A DNA stretch of 64,000 nt from the NCBI GenBank assembly GCA_023362775.1, contig JALMGJ010000025.1, positions 9,091,501 to 9,155,500 on the forward strand, read 5' to 3'. The stretch's first letter is position 1. Each line of letters opens with the position of its first letter. The DNA is from Charina bottae. Its lineage: Eukaryota; Chordata; Lepidosauria; Squamata; Charinaidae. Both the position numbers and the translations under genes were made by a program. The notes under the pieces were generated by a model. The model saw only the letters and a list, made by a program, of their open reading frames with translations. It was not told the origin of the DNA and ran no database searches. Of this stretch, positions 11,460-23,954 are shown one piece after another.

Positions 11460-13564
11460 CTTCTCACATGCCACGAGGACCTCCTATTTCAGTACAGAAA
11501 GTCCTAGATTTATGCAAAAGTTCTACTCTAGGAACCCCTGCGTAAGCTAATTTTCACATGTATCAGCTGCATATGCAAATATAGTGACTGCCATTTTCCG
11601 CATGTGCAAACGTGGGTGGTCCCATTTTGTGCATATGCAAAACAGCACCCACTATTCTTGACCCTTGTCTGTAATATCAGGTTTTTTGTAAGTGAGGCTT
11701 TACATAACCTGAAGACTGCCTGAGCTGGCACTGTCAGTGGAAGGACTTCCTTGCAGTTTGCTCTGGCCACATTATCATCTGCAGCTCTATCTGTGAAGTT
11801 CAGCATTCTTTCCCAGGAGGTATAGGATTACCTTTCGAACTAAATACCTTTTGGCATTTAACCTATCTAAATATTTGAGACAAGTCCATATAATTTTCCT
11901 GGCAACAATACAGAAATAGTTTGCTATTGCTTTTTTCAAAGTTTGATTTTGGAATTCTTTCTGCTAGATTGATTGTTTCCTTCATGCCTACAGAGACCAA
12001 TTTGCCCTCATCCCCTATTTTGGATTACGTTTAGTTTCATTCTTCTCCCTTCAAGCTTATCAGCAAGGATGATCTTACTAGGAGAATTACTCTCCAAATC
12101 ATAGTAGCTGCTCAGCCTTCTCTACATCCGTTGGGAGGATGAACTAGCCTTCCTATAAATCTCTCCTCTTCTCCTTAGTTTTGGTTAAAAGCAGAGATTG
12201 TGATCCATTATTGCAAGAGTGAGAAAACTGGATTTTCAGGTATTTCTGAAGAGTAAGATGTGTCATGGCTATGCTGGCTGAAGCAGATGGAAATTAAAGG
12301 CAAAAACCTAACTCTAACCAACCTCTCAACCCTCTGGAGCACCATAGGCTCCCAATTACTGTACTGTAATGATTATGAGTACTAACCAGGAAATCACATG
12401 CTGTGGATTTCAGATTAATGGCCCCAAGATGGTTGAGTTACAGTGAATGCTCATCTTCTATACTCATGTTTATTCTAAAGAACTGCACATGAAATAAATT
12501 ACATGGCACATTCATTTATATAATTCATAGTAAATATACATAAACCATTCCTTTGGAAATACTCCAACCATAGGGAACAACCCTCAGAAAACTGAAAATG
12601 TAAATGATAAAATTTTATGTTCTCTGCAAGGTGTGTATACTTGCACATAAAAATGCAGATTATATGGAAATGTCACATTTAACTTACCAAGAGAAACATC
12701 TTAAATAATCTATGAATTTGATGCTAAAAATGTTTACTCATCAATCTATGCGTTCTTTAATGAAAAAGTGTGTTGTATTTTTAGTTTAGCACAGCGTGCC
12801 AGTACACTTATAAGAAACAGTATTTATAGGATTCTGATTTAGATAGTATCGCCTTTCTGATCATAGAATGCTATCATTTGAATGCCAGTAGAAACACCAA
12901 AGCAGATCTGAAAGAGGTGAAGAACTGTTTGTTCCTGCAGGTATTTATAATTAATGGTTTAAGTGTCCTAGATATTTCAAATAGTATTTTAAATATCAGT
13001 AATGGAACTAGCGAGAAATAACTACTTAATCTCAGTAATAATGTGTTTTACAATGTAATGACATAATGCTAATTTCAAGAAAGAAAGAAATAGAATTTAT
13101 TTCAGTAGTTAAGTCCTCTGAAAAGCATATCAGTGGATAAACAAATGGAATATTTTTATTTTGCCTTAGATTGTAAATATGCTCTTAGGACAATTGTTTG
13201 CTTTTGTTGAGTTGAATGAAAACAGGAAAATGCCGAGTCTGTTAATGTTGTAAGCATCTGAACATTCATTTTGAAACCATTGTTATCAAATCTGATTTTT
13301 TTAGAATATTGCAGGCTATAAATGTAAATATGTTGTATTAGAAGGAAAAATAAAAAGCAAACTAAATCAACAACACATCTCTCTGTGTCTCTCATAACAT
13401 TTTAAAGGCTAATAATTCTCATATGCTGCATTGCATTGTTTTGGAGCAATACTGCTCATACCAAAATTGATAGTACTCTGTGGTGTCCCTGGTTTCAAGC
13501 TCTGATGGGAAAATATAACCTTCATGCCTGCTGTTTATTTTTCTCAGTGTCTCTTTCAGCCATG
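11460..13564. other. Non-coding DNA, nothing recognised
   Basis: AT-rich and without a recognisable gene. A patch at 11520-11720 with repeated GCATATGCAAA-like words looks repeat-derived, but I cannot assign it to a family. Confidence 0.45.
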
Positions 13565-13576
13565 TCATCTCTCCTT

Positions 13577-13910
13577 AAAGGTAAAGGTTCCCCCCGCACA
13601 TTTATGCAGTCGTGTCCAACTCTAGGGGCTGGTGCTCATCTCTGTTTGTTAGCCGAAGAGCCAGTGTTGTCCAAAGACACTTCCACGGTCATGTGGTCGG
13701 CATGACGCGCACGGAATGCTGTTACCTACCCACCGAAATGGTACCTTCATCTACTTGCATTTGCATACTTTTGAATTGCTAGGTTGGCAAGAGCTGGGGC
13801 GAGTGCGGGAGCTCAATTCGTCACGTGGGGCTAGGGATTCAAACCTTCGAACTTGTGATCTTCCGATTGACAAGCCTGGCATCTTACCTGCTGAGCCACC
13901 ACGCCCCTTA
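13577..13910 (-). mobile_element. tRNA-derived SINE, full length
   Basis: Read on the reverse strand, a 334-bp SINE starts with a tRNA-like head: an A-box-like TGGCTCAGCAGGTAAGA, then a B-box-like GGTTTGAATCC. An internal unique body follows, then a 3' region with AGAGTTGGACACGACTG and an AACCTTTACCTTTA end. The GTTGGACACGACT piece resembles the 3' end of the BovB LINEs here, suggesting RTE-type mobilisation. An exact 12-bp TSD, TCATCTCTCCTT, flanks it (13565-13576, 13911-13922). A second copy lies at 42446-42778. It is not a functional tRNA gene. Confidence 0.8.
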
Positions 13911-13922
13911 TCATCTCTCCTT

Positions 13923-15935
13923 ACTTCTGGGCAAATTATACCTTCTCCTCTCTCTTTCCCTAGCATCTTCTCCCCGTTTCCATTTGTTCTGCCTACCACA
14001 AACTAGCAAGAGAACTGCACAGGTTAAGGAAGTGCTAACAAGAAGTTCCTTTCTTCTGCTATTTCAGCAGAAGTGTGGCTTCCTCAAAAAGTGCTGCCCT
14101 AGACAGATGGTAAGACTCACAATTGCATTCAAGTAGTTACGCTTCCTTCCTTTATTTTTGTTTGGAATTTCTCTCTTTAGGTTTGCGATAGCCCAGCTCT
14201 TAGAATTTGATTTCCCAAGATATTCAGGGAAAGAGAGAACAGTAACCAGAACTGCATTTGTATAAAAAGCCCTGCAGAGAACACACAAAAAGTTATTGTT
14301 TACATCTGCTTTTTTGGGGTGTTTCAAGTACTGTGATTTCATCTTTGCCAGGAATAAGACAGAAAAGTTGTCCAACTGGCAGTTGTAGGTATATGTTTAT
14401 TGCCTGCTGTAAACTCTTAGTAATGCTTTAAAATCAACCTCTCCTTCCAGTGCTGGTACAGCACTATGAAATTGGCTAGTAGGCAGGCCTGTGTGAGGTG
14501 CTACACTTCTATAATGGGCTGTGAGAATAACCTTGAGAGACAGGAGGAAGAGCTGCAGCCTAGACAACAGTCGGATAAGAGAAATCTGAGCCCGAAGGAG
14601 GAATGGAGGTGGAGTAAGCATCTCAGAAGGGAACCTCCCTAGTTCTCTGGAATGTAAAGGCAGGGAGGGGCGAAGTGCTTTCAGACTTGCAATATTCTGC
14701 TACTGTAACCTTACAATAAAGGTAGTATTAGTGTCCGTGGTCTTGGTTTCCTGTCTGGACTACCTTGCAGAGCTGACTACTTTACTTTGCTGAGATGCTT
14801 TATGCCATGAAGGTGATGCTATTGGTCTATTGGTGTTGAGAGGTTTAGCTGGCTTCAGGGATCCTCTCTGAGTGGATCCAGTGGGATCCAGTGGCTGGAA
14901 ATGCCAGGAAAGGCCCTAGAAACAATATGAAGTGAAATAAGAAGCAGCTTTTCTTTACTCATTAGCAGTGGGGTCCATGTTGCTTTCAAGAGTAGTTTCA
15001 AAGGGGTGCTTTCCTCACACCATTGTCCAGGCTAAGCATCCCTTAAAAACTTTGTGCAGCCCTAGACTGAAGCTTACCCTGTTTCCATGAAGGAATGGGT
15101 CTTTTTAGGAAGAGAGGCAATAGGGTCCTGTCCAAAGTATGGCTTAGCACTTTGAAATGACTGGATCAATCAATACTTTTTGTTCAGAAAAGTAAGAGTA
15201 ATGTTCAGATTTAATCAGAAGAGTTATTTAAGTATCTTGAGGTTCTATACATTATCCTATTTACTGGGACACTGATTTAAATGGACAAAAGCAATGGAAA
15301 AAAGCAGTTTACTGATATACAATGAGAGGTTTTGGATCAATTGAATATCCTATCTCAAGGGCTTCCAGAAATTTTTAAAAGATCCAAACTGCAGGCATGA
15401 ACTTTCTTGAAGCCTCCTAGAAATGTTGCTTTTGTTCTATGTCAGGGGCCATGCTCCATTAATTAATCAATTAGTTAATCAAAGGAAAAATATTGAGTCA
15501 ATATAAATTACAATTAATTTAAGTTAAATATAATTCCTTTGAATACTTTCCACTTGCTTAGTTATTTTTCCTCTTGTACTGCATTATGAACTGCAGCTTA
15601 GGAACAAGTTTGGGAAGGTTTAGGAGGACACACACAAGGCCTTTGAGAGTATCTGCTGTACCTAAGGAGAAACTTTTGGATGCAGTCCAGCAGTTGGCAC
15701 CACCTCATCCTGCAGTGAAAGAAAGACACATTCAGACACCCTAATGGAGAAACCAGCAGGAAAAATTTGGGAAGTAGCATGAGGAGGATCTAAGGGTAGA
15801 TTTTGCCCTCCTGTTTCAAAACAGATAAAGTGAAACTATGAATATCTGGTGCGCTATTTGTATACATCCAATGAACAAGGTTTTGTTTGCCATAGCCCCT
15901 TCCTTACAACATTAGATACAAGTGTTCAACTAACA
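13923..15935. other. Non-coding DNA, possible solo LTR inside
   Basis: No coding similarity recognised. The stretch 14440-14775 has an AATAAA signal (14714-14719) followed by a GTCCGTGGTCTTGG block, an order reminiscent of an LTR R/U5 region. I found neither a matching second LTR nor internal retroviral coding, so this is only a possibility. Confidence 0.35.
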
Positions 15936-15985
15936 GCCCTCCACGTTCATACCCAGGTCCTGGTCAGCAGATCCTTCAGGGCCCC

Positions 15986-17124
15986 GGTTTCCGGCTGCTG
16001 CTGCTTAATGCCAGGTCTGTTAACAACAAGGGCCCCCTCATATGTGATTTGATCACGGAAGAGGGGGCAGACCTGGCATGTATCACCGAGACCTGGCTGA
16101 GCTCGGAGGGGGGGGGGTAGCCCTCTCTGAAATATGCCCAGCCGGGTTTCAAGTGTGGCACCAGCCAAGACTCCGGGGCAGGGGAGGAGGGGTGGCGGTT
16201 GTAATTCGAGAGTCTCTAGTGGCCTTCAGGGGCACTGCTCCGCAAGTAGCCGGTTGTGAGACCCTGTTTTTCAAGTTGGGTTCTCGAGAACAGTTGGGAG
16301 TGTTGCTGCTGTACCAGCCTCCCTGCTGCGTAGCAACATCCCTGCCTGAGCTGCTGGAGGCCGTCTCGGGGCTGGCGGTGGAATTCCCTAGGCTTATGGT
16401 TCTGGGGGATTTCAATCTGCCGTCCCTGGGACGTGCCTCGGAGGCAGCTCGGGAGTTCATGACTACCATGGCAGCCATGGGCCTGTTCCAGATTATTCGA
16501 GACCCAACTCGAGACAGTGGACTCACCCCGGACTTAGTTTTCTTGTCGGAGCAGTGGCAGTATGCTCTGAGGGGAGAGTTACATCTTTCCCCTTTGTCAT
16601 GGTCAGATCATGCCCTGGTGACCTTGAGATTCTCTTATGCCGCCCCACTCCGCAGGGAGGCAGGACCCAATCGATTGGTCCGCCCCCGGCGACTAATGGA
16701 CCCAATAGGGTTTCAGAGGGAGCTGGGGGCTGTACCTCAGGATCTACTGCACGCTCCAGCGGAGGTCCTGGCCGCAACCTGGAATAGGGAGGCGGCCGGG
16801 GCCTTGGACAGGATCGCGCCTATGCGGCCTCTCTTGCCACACTTGACCCGATACTCCCCTTGGTATACGGAGGAGTTGAGGGTCTTGAAGAGGGTTAAGA
16901 GACGCCTAGAGCGCCGCTGGAGAAAGACAAGGTCTGAATCTGACCGAACACAAGCTAGAGTCGCTGTTAAGACCTACCTTGTGGCGGTAAGAGCGGCGAA
17001 ACGTCAATATTTCTCCGCTCTTATTGCGTCCGCAGAATGCCGCCTGACGACCCTATTTAAGATAACAAGATCTCTGTTGGGTAAGGTGGAGTCTGTGACC
17101 CACCTACAGGGCCGTGCGGAATAA
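15986..17124 (+). pseudogene. L2 ORF2, apurinic-type endonuclease half
   Basis: This half encodes the endonuclease that nicks target DNA to prime reverse transcription. Visible in order: Asn-Ala-Arg-Ser-Val-Asn-Asn-Lys (from 16007), Thr-Glu-Thr-Trp-Leu, Gly-Asp-Phe-Asn-Leu-Pro (about 16405) and the catalytic Ser-Asp-His (about 16606). An Arg/Lys-rich linker leads to the RT. The N-terminal piece is in a different frame from the rest; the shift lies at a run of ten G (16108-16117), so one G was probably gained or lost. The main frame from 16118 then runs to an in-frame TAA at 17122-17124, where relatives would have Glu. An ATG at 16078 opens a 348-codon frame but is not the natural start. Confidence 0.88.
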
Positions 17125-18846
17125 TTTTCTGAGCATCTGCAGGATAAAGTCGCTCAGATTCGGTCTAAGTTGGACTCTAAGCGTGTAGCACAGTCTGGGG
17201 AGATGCCGAGGGAACGTCTTTGCCCGGTTATCTGGGAACAGTTCGATCCTGTTGGACCTAAGGAAGTGGACAGGATCCTTCGGGTTGTAAGGGCCACCAC
17301 ATGTCATCTGGACCCATGCCCTTCCTGGCTGGTACAGGCAGCCCGGGAGGTGACATGTGGTTGGGTCCAGGTGATGGTTAATGCATCTCTGGGGGAGGGG
17401 GTGTTCCCAGCTGCTTTTAAAGGGGCTTTGGTGCACCCCCTCCTCAAGAAACCATCACTGGACCCTACTATATTGGACAATTTTCGTCCTGTCTCCCACC
17501 TCCCCTTTTTAGGGAAGGTGGTTGAGAAAGCGGTGGCGTTGCAACTCCAGAGGATCCTGGATGATACGGATTATCTGGACCCCTTCCAGTCGGGTTTCAG
17601 GCCGGGATATGGGGTGGAAACTGCATTGGTCGCGCTTACAGATGATCTCTGGCGGGAGCGGGATGGAGGGAGTGCATCCATCCTAGCTCTTCTTGACCTC
17701 TCAGCGGCATTCGATACCATCGACCATGGTATCCTTTTGGGACGGCTCAGGGAGTTGGGGGTGGGAGGCGTAGTTCTGCGTTGGTTCACCTCCTTCCTCC
17801 AGGGCCGTTCCCAATCGGTGGTAATAGGAGAGGAAAGGTCCGACCCTCGCCCCCTCGTCTGTGGGGTACCGCAGGGTTCGGTTCTTTCCCCTCTCCTATT
17901 TAACATCTACATGAAACCGCTGGGTGAGATCATCCGTCACCATGGGATGAGATACCATCAATATGCAGACGATACTCAATTATATATTTCCATCCCTGGT
18001 GAGATAAGTGATGCAGTGGCTACCCTTTCTCAGTGCCTGGAGGCTGTGGGGGTCTGGATGGGGAACAACAGGCTTCGACTGAACCCTGGTAAGACGGAGT
18101 GGCTGTGGATTGATGGCTCCCGTGGATCCAGGAAGTTGTCATCTCTAGTTCTGGATGGGGTTGCACTACCCCATTCAGACCAAGTGCGTAATTTGGGGGT
18201 TCTTCTGGACTCACGGCTCCTGCTCGAAGAGCAGGTGGTAGCCGTGGCCAGGAGGGCTTTTGCACAACTTCGTGTTGTGCGTCAGTTACGCCCTTTCCTG
18301 GATCGGGAAGCCCTCCGTACAGTCACTCATGCCCTGGTCATCTCCCATATAGACTATTGCAACGCGCTCTACATGGGGCTACCCTTGAGGAGTATCTGGA
18401 AGCTTCAATTGGTCCAGAATGCGGCTGCTCGCGCAGTTATTGGTGCGCCTAGATCAGCGCATGTGACACCTCTGTTGCGACAGCTGCACTGGGTGCCTGT
18501 GTGCTTCCGGGTCCAATTCAAGGTGTTGGTTATCACCTTTAAAGCCCTACATGGCATGGGGCCAGGTTACCTGAGGGACCGTCTCATCCCCATAACGTCG
18601 AACCGTCCCACTCGGTCATTCAGAGAGGGCATGCTACGGATCCCGTCCGTAAAGGAATGTCACCTGACGGGGTCTAGGAGGCGTGCCTTCTCGATAACGG
18701 CGCCCACCCTTTGGAATATGCTACCCCCCGAGGTGAGGCAGGCCTCATCGCTCCCAGCCTTCAGAAAGAACTTAAAGACCTGGTTCTGCCGCCTTGCGTG
18801 GGGGGAGGGGGGGAACAGTTCCTCTTGGGGATGGCTGGTGCCATAG
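17125..18846 (+). pseudogene. L2 ORF2, reverse transcriptase half
   Basis: This continues in the same frame after the TAA at 17122-17124 and stays open for over 570 codons to the TAG at 18844-18846. RT landmarks in order: Asp-Asn-Phe-Arg-Pro-Val-Ser, Phe-Gln-Ser-Gly-Phe-Arg, Ala-Phe-Asp-Thr-Ile-Asp-His (first catalytic Asp), Gly-Val-Pro-Gln-Gly-Ser-Val-Leu-Ser-Pro, and the catalytic Tyr-Ala-Asp-Asp at 17962-17973. The C-terminal region has Ile-Asp-Tyr-Cys-Asn-Ala-Leu-Tyr and ends near a Thr-Trp-Phe-Cys-Arg. It would copy the element's RNA at the nicked target. Key RT residues look intact; the upstream stop and frameshift are the visible lesions. Confidence 0.92.
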
Positions 18847-19040
18847 GGCCCTTTTAAACATCCAAACATCATACCACCGCATCTTGGATTTTTATATTTA
18901 ATTTTAATATATTAGAGTGTTTTATTGGGTTGTTTTAATTGTCGGATTTTAATTTTTGTGTTTTGTAAACCGCCCAGAGTTCCCTTGCGGGGAGATGGAG
19001 CGGTATATAAATTGAATCATAAATAAATAAATAAATAACA

Positions 19041-20600
19041 GTATCATACAGAAGGCTTAGAGAAGCAATTCTCAGCATGTTACTAAAACACTTTTGAACA
19101 CACAGGGTTGAGTGGCAAGGTTAAAAGCCCAATTTCTGCATTGCATTTATATCTGGGGAGCTCTTAGACTTTTCATAATGATAAGATTAAATATAGTTTC
19201 CAACTACAAACAGTTGCTTTTAGCTCCAATAGTGTCATCTCTATATTTTACAGTTATCACACAGAGAGGTAATGATTTTGTAGGTCTTTGTGAGTCTCTT
19301 CAAACTCACCCACTTTGAGGAAGTCATATTTTCTTGCAGGAAATGAGCCATGACCAATCACAGAAAACATGAGAAAATCCCTTGATAGGTGACCTTTGCC
19401 ACATGTAAAAGAAGCTGTTCAGTGGCTGAGGTTTCATGGATTTGCAGGCATGAAAATCAGATTTTCTGGCCACCAATGCTGTTCAGTAAATAAATCATCC
19501 ATCATTGTGTCAAACAGTAGAAACATGGAGATGCTGCCATTCCTGGCTGAATAGCAGCATTCAGATTGTCAATTCAACAGGTAGTTCACGTGGCTTCTCC
19601 AAGAGTCGGAATAATACCTTTTCCCTTCCTGTCTTAAAGGCATTCATTTGTAATAGGAAAGGGGTAATAAGAAGCAGTAATAAAGATATACAGAAGACTG
19701 AGGGAAGTGCATGCCCAAAGATTTGTACTTGGTTCCATACACACTGGCAGTGTGAAAAGAAACTTTTAAAATGATAGCTCAATAAAATTAAGTTCAAAAC
19801 ATTTTAAATTGGGACCACTGAAAAGTGATTGTGCATATGGCCCAGTAGAATATATAGCAGAACTTCAGTGCTACACTTTTTTTCATCCAGCAGTATCTCC
19901 CACTAGTTTAAGAATATTAGAAGAGTGCTGCTGCATCAAGGCAGAGCTTTATCTTGTCCACAGTTCTGCTTCAATTAACGGAGTTATTCGAATGCTTCAT
20001 TCGGACTGCATTTTTAAGTGAATCAATGTCACCAGCATTTAGGCTTCACATTTCTACTTCTACATATTCCCATGTCATCCCAAAAGGAGATGTGGGGAGC
20101 CTATATGGGGCAGCTTTTGAACTGTTGGTCCAGCACTGTGGAGATGAAGGTTCAAATCCATGTGTAATATTTAAATTAGATTTGCAGATGAGCACAGGCC
20201 CGTTGATGAGTACACAGAGAATGGAATTAAGAGTGAAATAGACTTGAAAAACTGTTCTACTCATCTGTACCCATTACCCCTTAAATGCTTTGGAGAATTT
20301 ACAAGCAGGTCATTAAGTCAACAACTGTACCTAATTTATACATCTAAGCATTCCATCTCAATGTACCTGCTAATGTTAATTTTTCCTGGGACTATGGATA
20401 TGGGGAAAGTTTAACTTTGCTCAGAGGTGGCCAACCGGTAGCCTATGGGCTGATACAGCCTCCAGAGCATCCCCGCAGCATCTCTGGACTGGAAAAAAAA
20501 TAAAATGTCAAGACCTTTTTTTCCCCAGCTTATGGAATTTTATGGGACAATAAGCTTTGCTTTATTTTATTTAAGCTTTTAAGATACTTAAAGAGCTCAA
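19041..20600. other. Non-coding DNA, nothing firmly recognised
   Basis: No gene seen. Near 20422 a CAGAGGTGGCCAAC start resembles a hAT terminus, but no matching right end or duplication was found. At about 20090-20165 a B-box-like AGGTTCAAATCC suggests another SINE relic. Confidence 0.4.
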
Positions 20601-20629
20601 TATAGACAGTTTTAATTTTGTTTTGTGTG

Positions 20630-20805
20630 TGGGTGTACAGTATGTGACTTGTGCCACTCTTAACTCCTGGCAACTTCCTGGATGAGTCCCTGCAGTTTTC
20701 TCAGGAGGGTTTTCTGAAGTGGGTTGCCCTTGTCCTCTTCCTAGGGCTGAGAGAGAGCGATTGGGCCAAAGCCACCCAAAGGTGGGACTGTAGCTCATAG
20801 CTGGG
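20630..20805 (-). repeat. tRNA-headed SINE relic (Sauria type), body and tail
   Basis: On the reverse strand: CTCTCTCTCAGCCCTAGGAAG, AACCCACTTC, AAAACTGCAGGGACT and GCCAGGAGTTAAGA. This is the order of the body and BovB-like tail in the full copies at 46.3 and 48.95 kb. The tRNA-like head is missing or decayed. Old copy. Confidence 0.55.
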
Positions 20806-20929
20806 CCAACTTATTCATTAGGCACCATAGGCACAGTTCCTAGGACCCAAGAAAATGGTTTATTTATTTTTTACCAGAAAGAATAAAAATGAAGTAGAAG
20901 TTATTTATTTTCATGTCTTTTAATAAATA

Positions 20930-21011
20930 TTTATCTTCATGCCAGAGACTGTCGGGGTTAGGTGGCTATAACAAATTTGAAGAAATAATAACATCATTAT
21001 TATTATTATTA

Positions 21012-21050
<39 letters not shown>
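20930..21050 (+). repeat. L2-type LINE 3' tail with (ATT)n microsatellite
   Basis: A GCCAGAGACTGTCGGGGTTAG block and GGTGGCTATAACAAATTTG resemble the L2 terminal sequence. It runs into about 55 bp of nearly pure (ATT)n, interrupted once by ATTA. The array probably grew from the LINE tail. Confidence 0.5.
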
Positions 21051-21051
<1 letters not shown>

Positions 21052-21053
21052 GT

Positions 21054-21176
21054 TTGAGAGCCAGTTTGGTGAAGTGGTTAAGGCATCAGGCTAGAAACCA
21101 GGAGACCATGAGAAAACTGCAGGGACTTGTCCAGGCAGTCTCTGAGAATCGGACATGATTGAATGGATTAAAGAAA
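21054..21176 (+). mobile_element. Sauria-type SINE with internal deletion
   Basis: The tRNA-like head (AGCCAGTTTGGTGAAGTGG, then GGCTAGAAACCAGGAGACC) is joined directly to the tail (AAACTGCAGGGACTTGTCC, then GAATCGGACATGATTGAA). The middle ~110 bp present in the 48.95-kb copy is missing. The tail resembles the BovB 3' terminus, the usual arrangement of Sauria SINEs. Confidence 0.75.
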
Positions 21177-21494
21177 ACCTATTTTTTAATAAAAAACAGG
21201 CAAGAAATGCACAAAAACCAGTGATCTTATTTTTAACCTATAGTCATGGAGTGAATACTAAAATTTAGTAACTTTGATGATACATGACAGACATCATAAT
21301 CAATTTGCAACCACTTATTATTACAAAAGAATACATAAAATATATGATTTACTATTCCTTATTTCTCGGAAAAATATGAAGAAAATATTAAAAATAATAT
21401 GAAATATAATTATTAATGCTATTATTTTTTGGAGGGAGGATCTCACAAAGACAAAGTGCCTTTGTGTCCCCAAAATTCACTCTGTGGCCCTGGC

Positions 21495-21557
21495 TTACAG
21501 TCTCCCAGTTTGTAGCCTGGTGCCTTTCACCACTATACCAAACTGGTTCTCATAGGT
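21495..21557 (-). repeat. SINE tRNA-like head fragment
   Basis: Reverse strand reads GAGAACCAGTTTGGTATAGTGG, then CACCAGGCTACAAACTGGG: the head of the Sauria-type SINE with A-box spacing. The body downstream (21420-21494) is too diverged to follow. Confidence 0.55.
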
Positions 21558-21559
21558 CG

Positions 21560-23650
21560 ATGTAGATATATAGATACAGAGAGGGATCAAGCCAATATTC
21601 TCATGAAAAATGAAAAAGTAGTAAATCAATAGAATTAATTCCACATAAATGTGAATTGGATTTGGCTGTATAAACCCAGTTTTCATTGCACTAAAATCAA
21701 GATTCACAAATTTAAAAATGACATATCCATTACTTGAAAGTGAGTTGAAAGGATCCTCCACACATATTTGGGGAGTAATTATTCATTTAACTGGCCTTAA
21801 TGAGAAACATTTGGGCTACAGATCTCCCTCCATATTGTCTGTGATGGTCAAAAGGTCATGATATACTGTACAACAGGCATGATTTAACATGAAAAACACT
21901 TGACCCTGACCATTGGGTTACTCTGAATTAATTGTAAAGAGCATATCAGTAGTGAATGTGGGAGAGCGAAAGGACAAACACTAGTGGTTAGTAGAAAAGA
22001 TGATGCAGGTCAAAGGACGAAGTGTACAGTCTGGGAAATTATCTGTGAGGAGAGGACAGTTCTCAGGTGTATGTGTCAGGGAGAGAGAAAGGAAGGGAAA
22101 TTAAGGAAGGGAATTTGAGTGGATGGGAAAGATGTTACAAAGCAATCTTTTGTTCAACTTTTTTGAATTGTTTGTCTCAACATACATTTTAATGCACCTA
22201 TGGCCCTATTAAGTATCTACTGCATCCAGGTTGGACTTTGGCAATTCTCTAGTGAATAACTCTGCCCTAGGCTGCTTAGCAGCATTCCACTTTTAAAACA
22301 CATGCATTTAGTTGCTATGTATAGCATTGCATAGGCTGATGCTACTGGGGGGAAAAAGTGTGTGCCTTTCTCTGTTATGGTAATATATGAGCTTGGCTTC
22401 AACTCTGGCTGCCACAATTATTCATATGGAGGACGTTTATGATAATATAACCTCCACACACTTACAAATTGTCTAACACTCATCGGGTAGTTTTCAAGAA
22501 CTATTTCCTCTGTAGATATTCCCCCCCCCCAGTGTTAGAGTTTTAGTGAAATTCAACCTTGCAGAAGGTATGCTTCTGCGTATTAGTGAAATCCAAGATA
22601 TTTTCAGGGAGGGTGACATCCATTGCTCTTGAATGACTAGGAATAGTCAGTACATGAAGAATTGATTGGCTATGTAAACTCAGGGCAATTCAGCACTGCA
22701 GCCTAAGTTGCTTGCTCCCATGCTGCTCCCAGCTGCTTCGTAAGCTAATTTCAGAATTGTAGTGGGTTTACAATGGGGCCAGGGTAGTGCTCAGTCTAAA
22801 CCATGATGGGTTAGTCCCCTACTTCTTGACCTTCCTGTCTACACAGGGAAGCAAGTCTCACTGGCTGGCTGTGTGGACCAGTCTACCAGTGCCTGCCTTT
22901 TTGTTTTAAGAATTGTCCCCTTCTCACTAGTACATATGCTTTTCCAGATGTTTGCACACTTTCCCCCTTCCAACATTATTTCCTTTGCCACTAAAACAGA
23001 CCCCTTTTTGCTTTTCCTTCCCCCCAATATGGTACCATCATAGCTCTGATGATCCACTAATCAAAGCAATAGGGAAAAGGTTGTTCTTTAGTTGTTCCAT
23101 CCCTCTGTTGATCCAAGAAAACGTTGTAACAGAGAATTGATAATTCAGCTTTCACAGAAGCAAGGTAGCTATGTTCCTGTGTTACAACTTAAATATGAAA
23201 AGGGAAGGGAAGCTTTTCAGTACTGTGGGCAGGGGTTGTAATAGCAAGGAGACCATCCTTCATTCAGTCTGGAGAGAAACAAAAAGGGTGATAATTGAAG
23301 AAAGTTGTTAATGGCCCATACTAGTGACAGGCCAATCAGAGAGTGCAGATCTGCCCTAAACCAGCCAATTGTTGTTTGCATAATTTCCTGAGTCCTCCTT
23401 GTTTCCTTTTTTGAAAACAGGAAAAACATATGCTCTCCTCTATTCTTCTGAGACCTCACAAGACCTCCATGAGTTCTCAAACATTACAGTTAGAGGAACT
23501 CCAATCATCTTTCTTATGGGATATAATTAATCTGGCCCTGGAGACTTTAATTCATTAAAATTAGCTAGTCCTGCAGAGAACTTTGATGTCATACAATGCT
23601 AGTAAATTAAATCAGAAGCTTTTTGAATTCTTATTTTTGATGTTTTGTGC
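21560..23650. other. Non-coding DNA, nothing recognised
   Basis: AT-rich with purine-rich patches (22080-22110) and a run of ten or more C near 22520. No gene or repeat family recognised. Confidence 0.5.
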
Positions 23651-23670
23651 ACAATGCATTGTACTGGATC

Positions 23671-23928
23671 TTTTGTTGTTCAGTCGTTTAGTCATGTCCG
23701 ACTCTTCGTGACCTCATGGACCATAGCACGCCAGGCCTTCCTGTCCTCCACTGTCACCCGGAGTTTACTCAAATTCATGTTCATTACATCGGTGATGCTA
23801 TCTAACCATCTCATCCTCTGCCGTCCCCTTCTCCTTTTGCCTTCAGTCTTTCCCAGCATCAGGGTCTTTTCCAGTGAGTCCTCTCTTCGCATTAGGTGGC
23901 CAAAGTATTTGAGCTTCAGCTTCAGGCC
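23671..23928 (-). mobile_element. BovB LINE, 5'-truncated 3' end
   Basis: About 258 bp of the BovB 3' terminus on the reverse strand, ending in a short (CAA)n-type tail at 23671. It encodes the ORF2 C-terminus (Met-Arg-Arg-Glu-Asp-Ser-Leu-Glu-Lys-Thr, then Lys-Arg-Arg-Arg-Gly-Arg-Gln-Arg-Met-Arg-Trp-Leu-Asp), closely matching the 29.1-kb and 58.9-kb copies. Flanks carry an imperfect duplication, ATGCATTGTACTGGAT at 23654-23669 versus ATGCATGTAACTGGAT at 23939-23954, which may be the TSD, though about 10 bp near the right edge stay unexplained. Too short to be active. Confidence 0.9.
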
Positions 23929-23954
23929 AGATTGAATGATGCATGTAACTGGAT

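Larger units (their letters stand above)
15940..19040 (+). mobile_element. L2-clade non-LTR retrotransposon, 5'-truncated
   Basis: About 3.1 kb of a LINE of the L2/CR1 group: the ORF2 endonuclease and RT, a short 3' UTR with a small GC-rich terminal hairpin (about 18970-19000, CCGCCCAGAGTT to GGAGCGG), and an (AAAT)n tail to 19040. ORF1 and the 5' UTR are absent, usual for truncated LINE insertions. The region is GC-rich and CpG-containing against AT-rich surroundings. With only two clear coding lesions it is the youngest-looking L2 copy here. The same family appears decayed at 10.9, 25.1, 50.1 and 53.6-54.5 kb. No convincing target duplication was found. Confidence 0.93.

Noticed and set aside
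16149..16526. 125-codon reverse frame inside the L2 endonuclease
   Set aside because: Shadow of the GC-rich sense frame.
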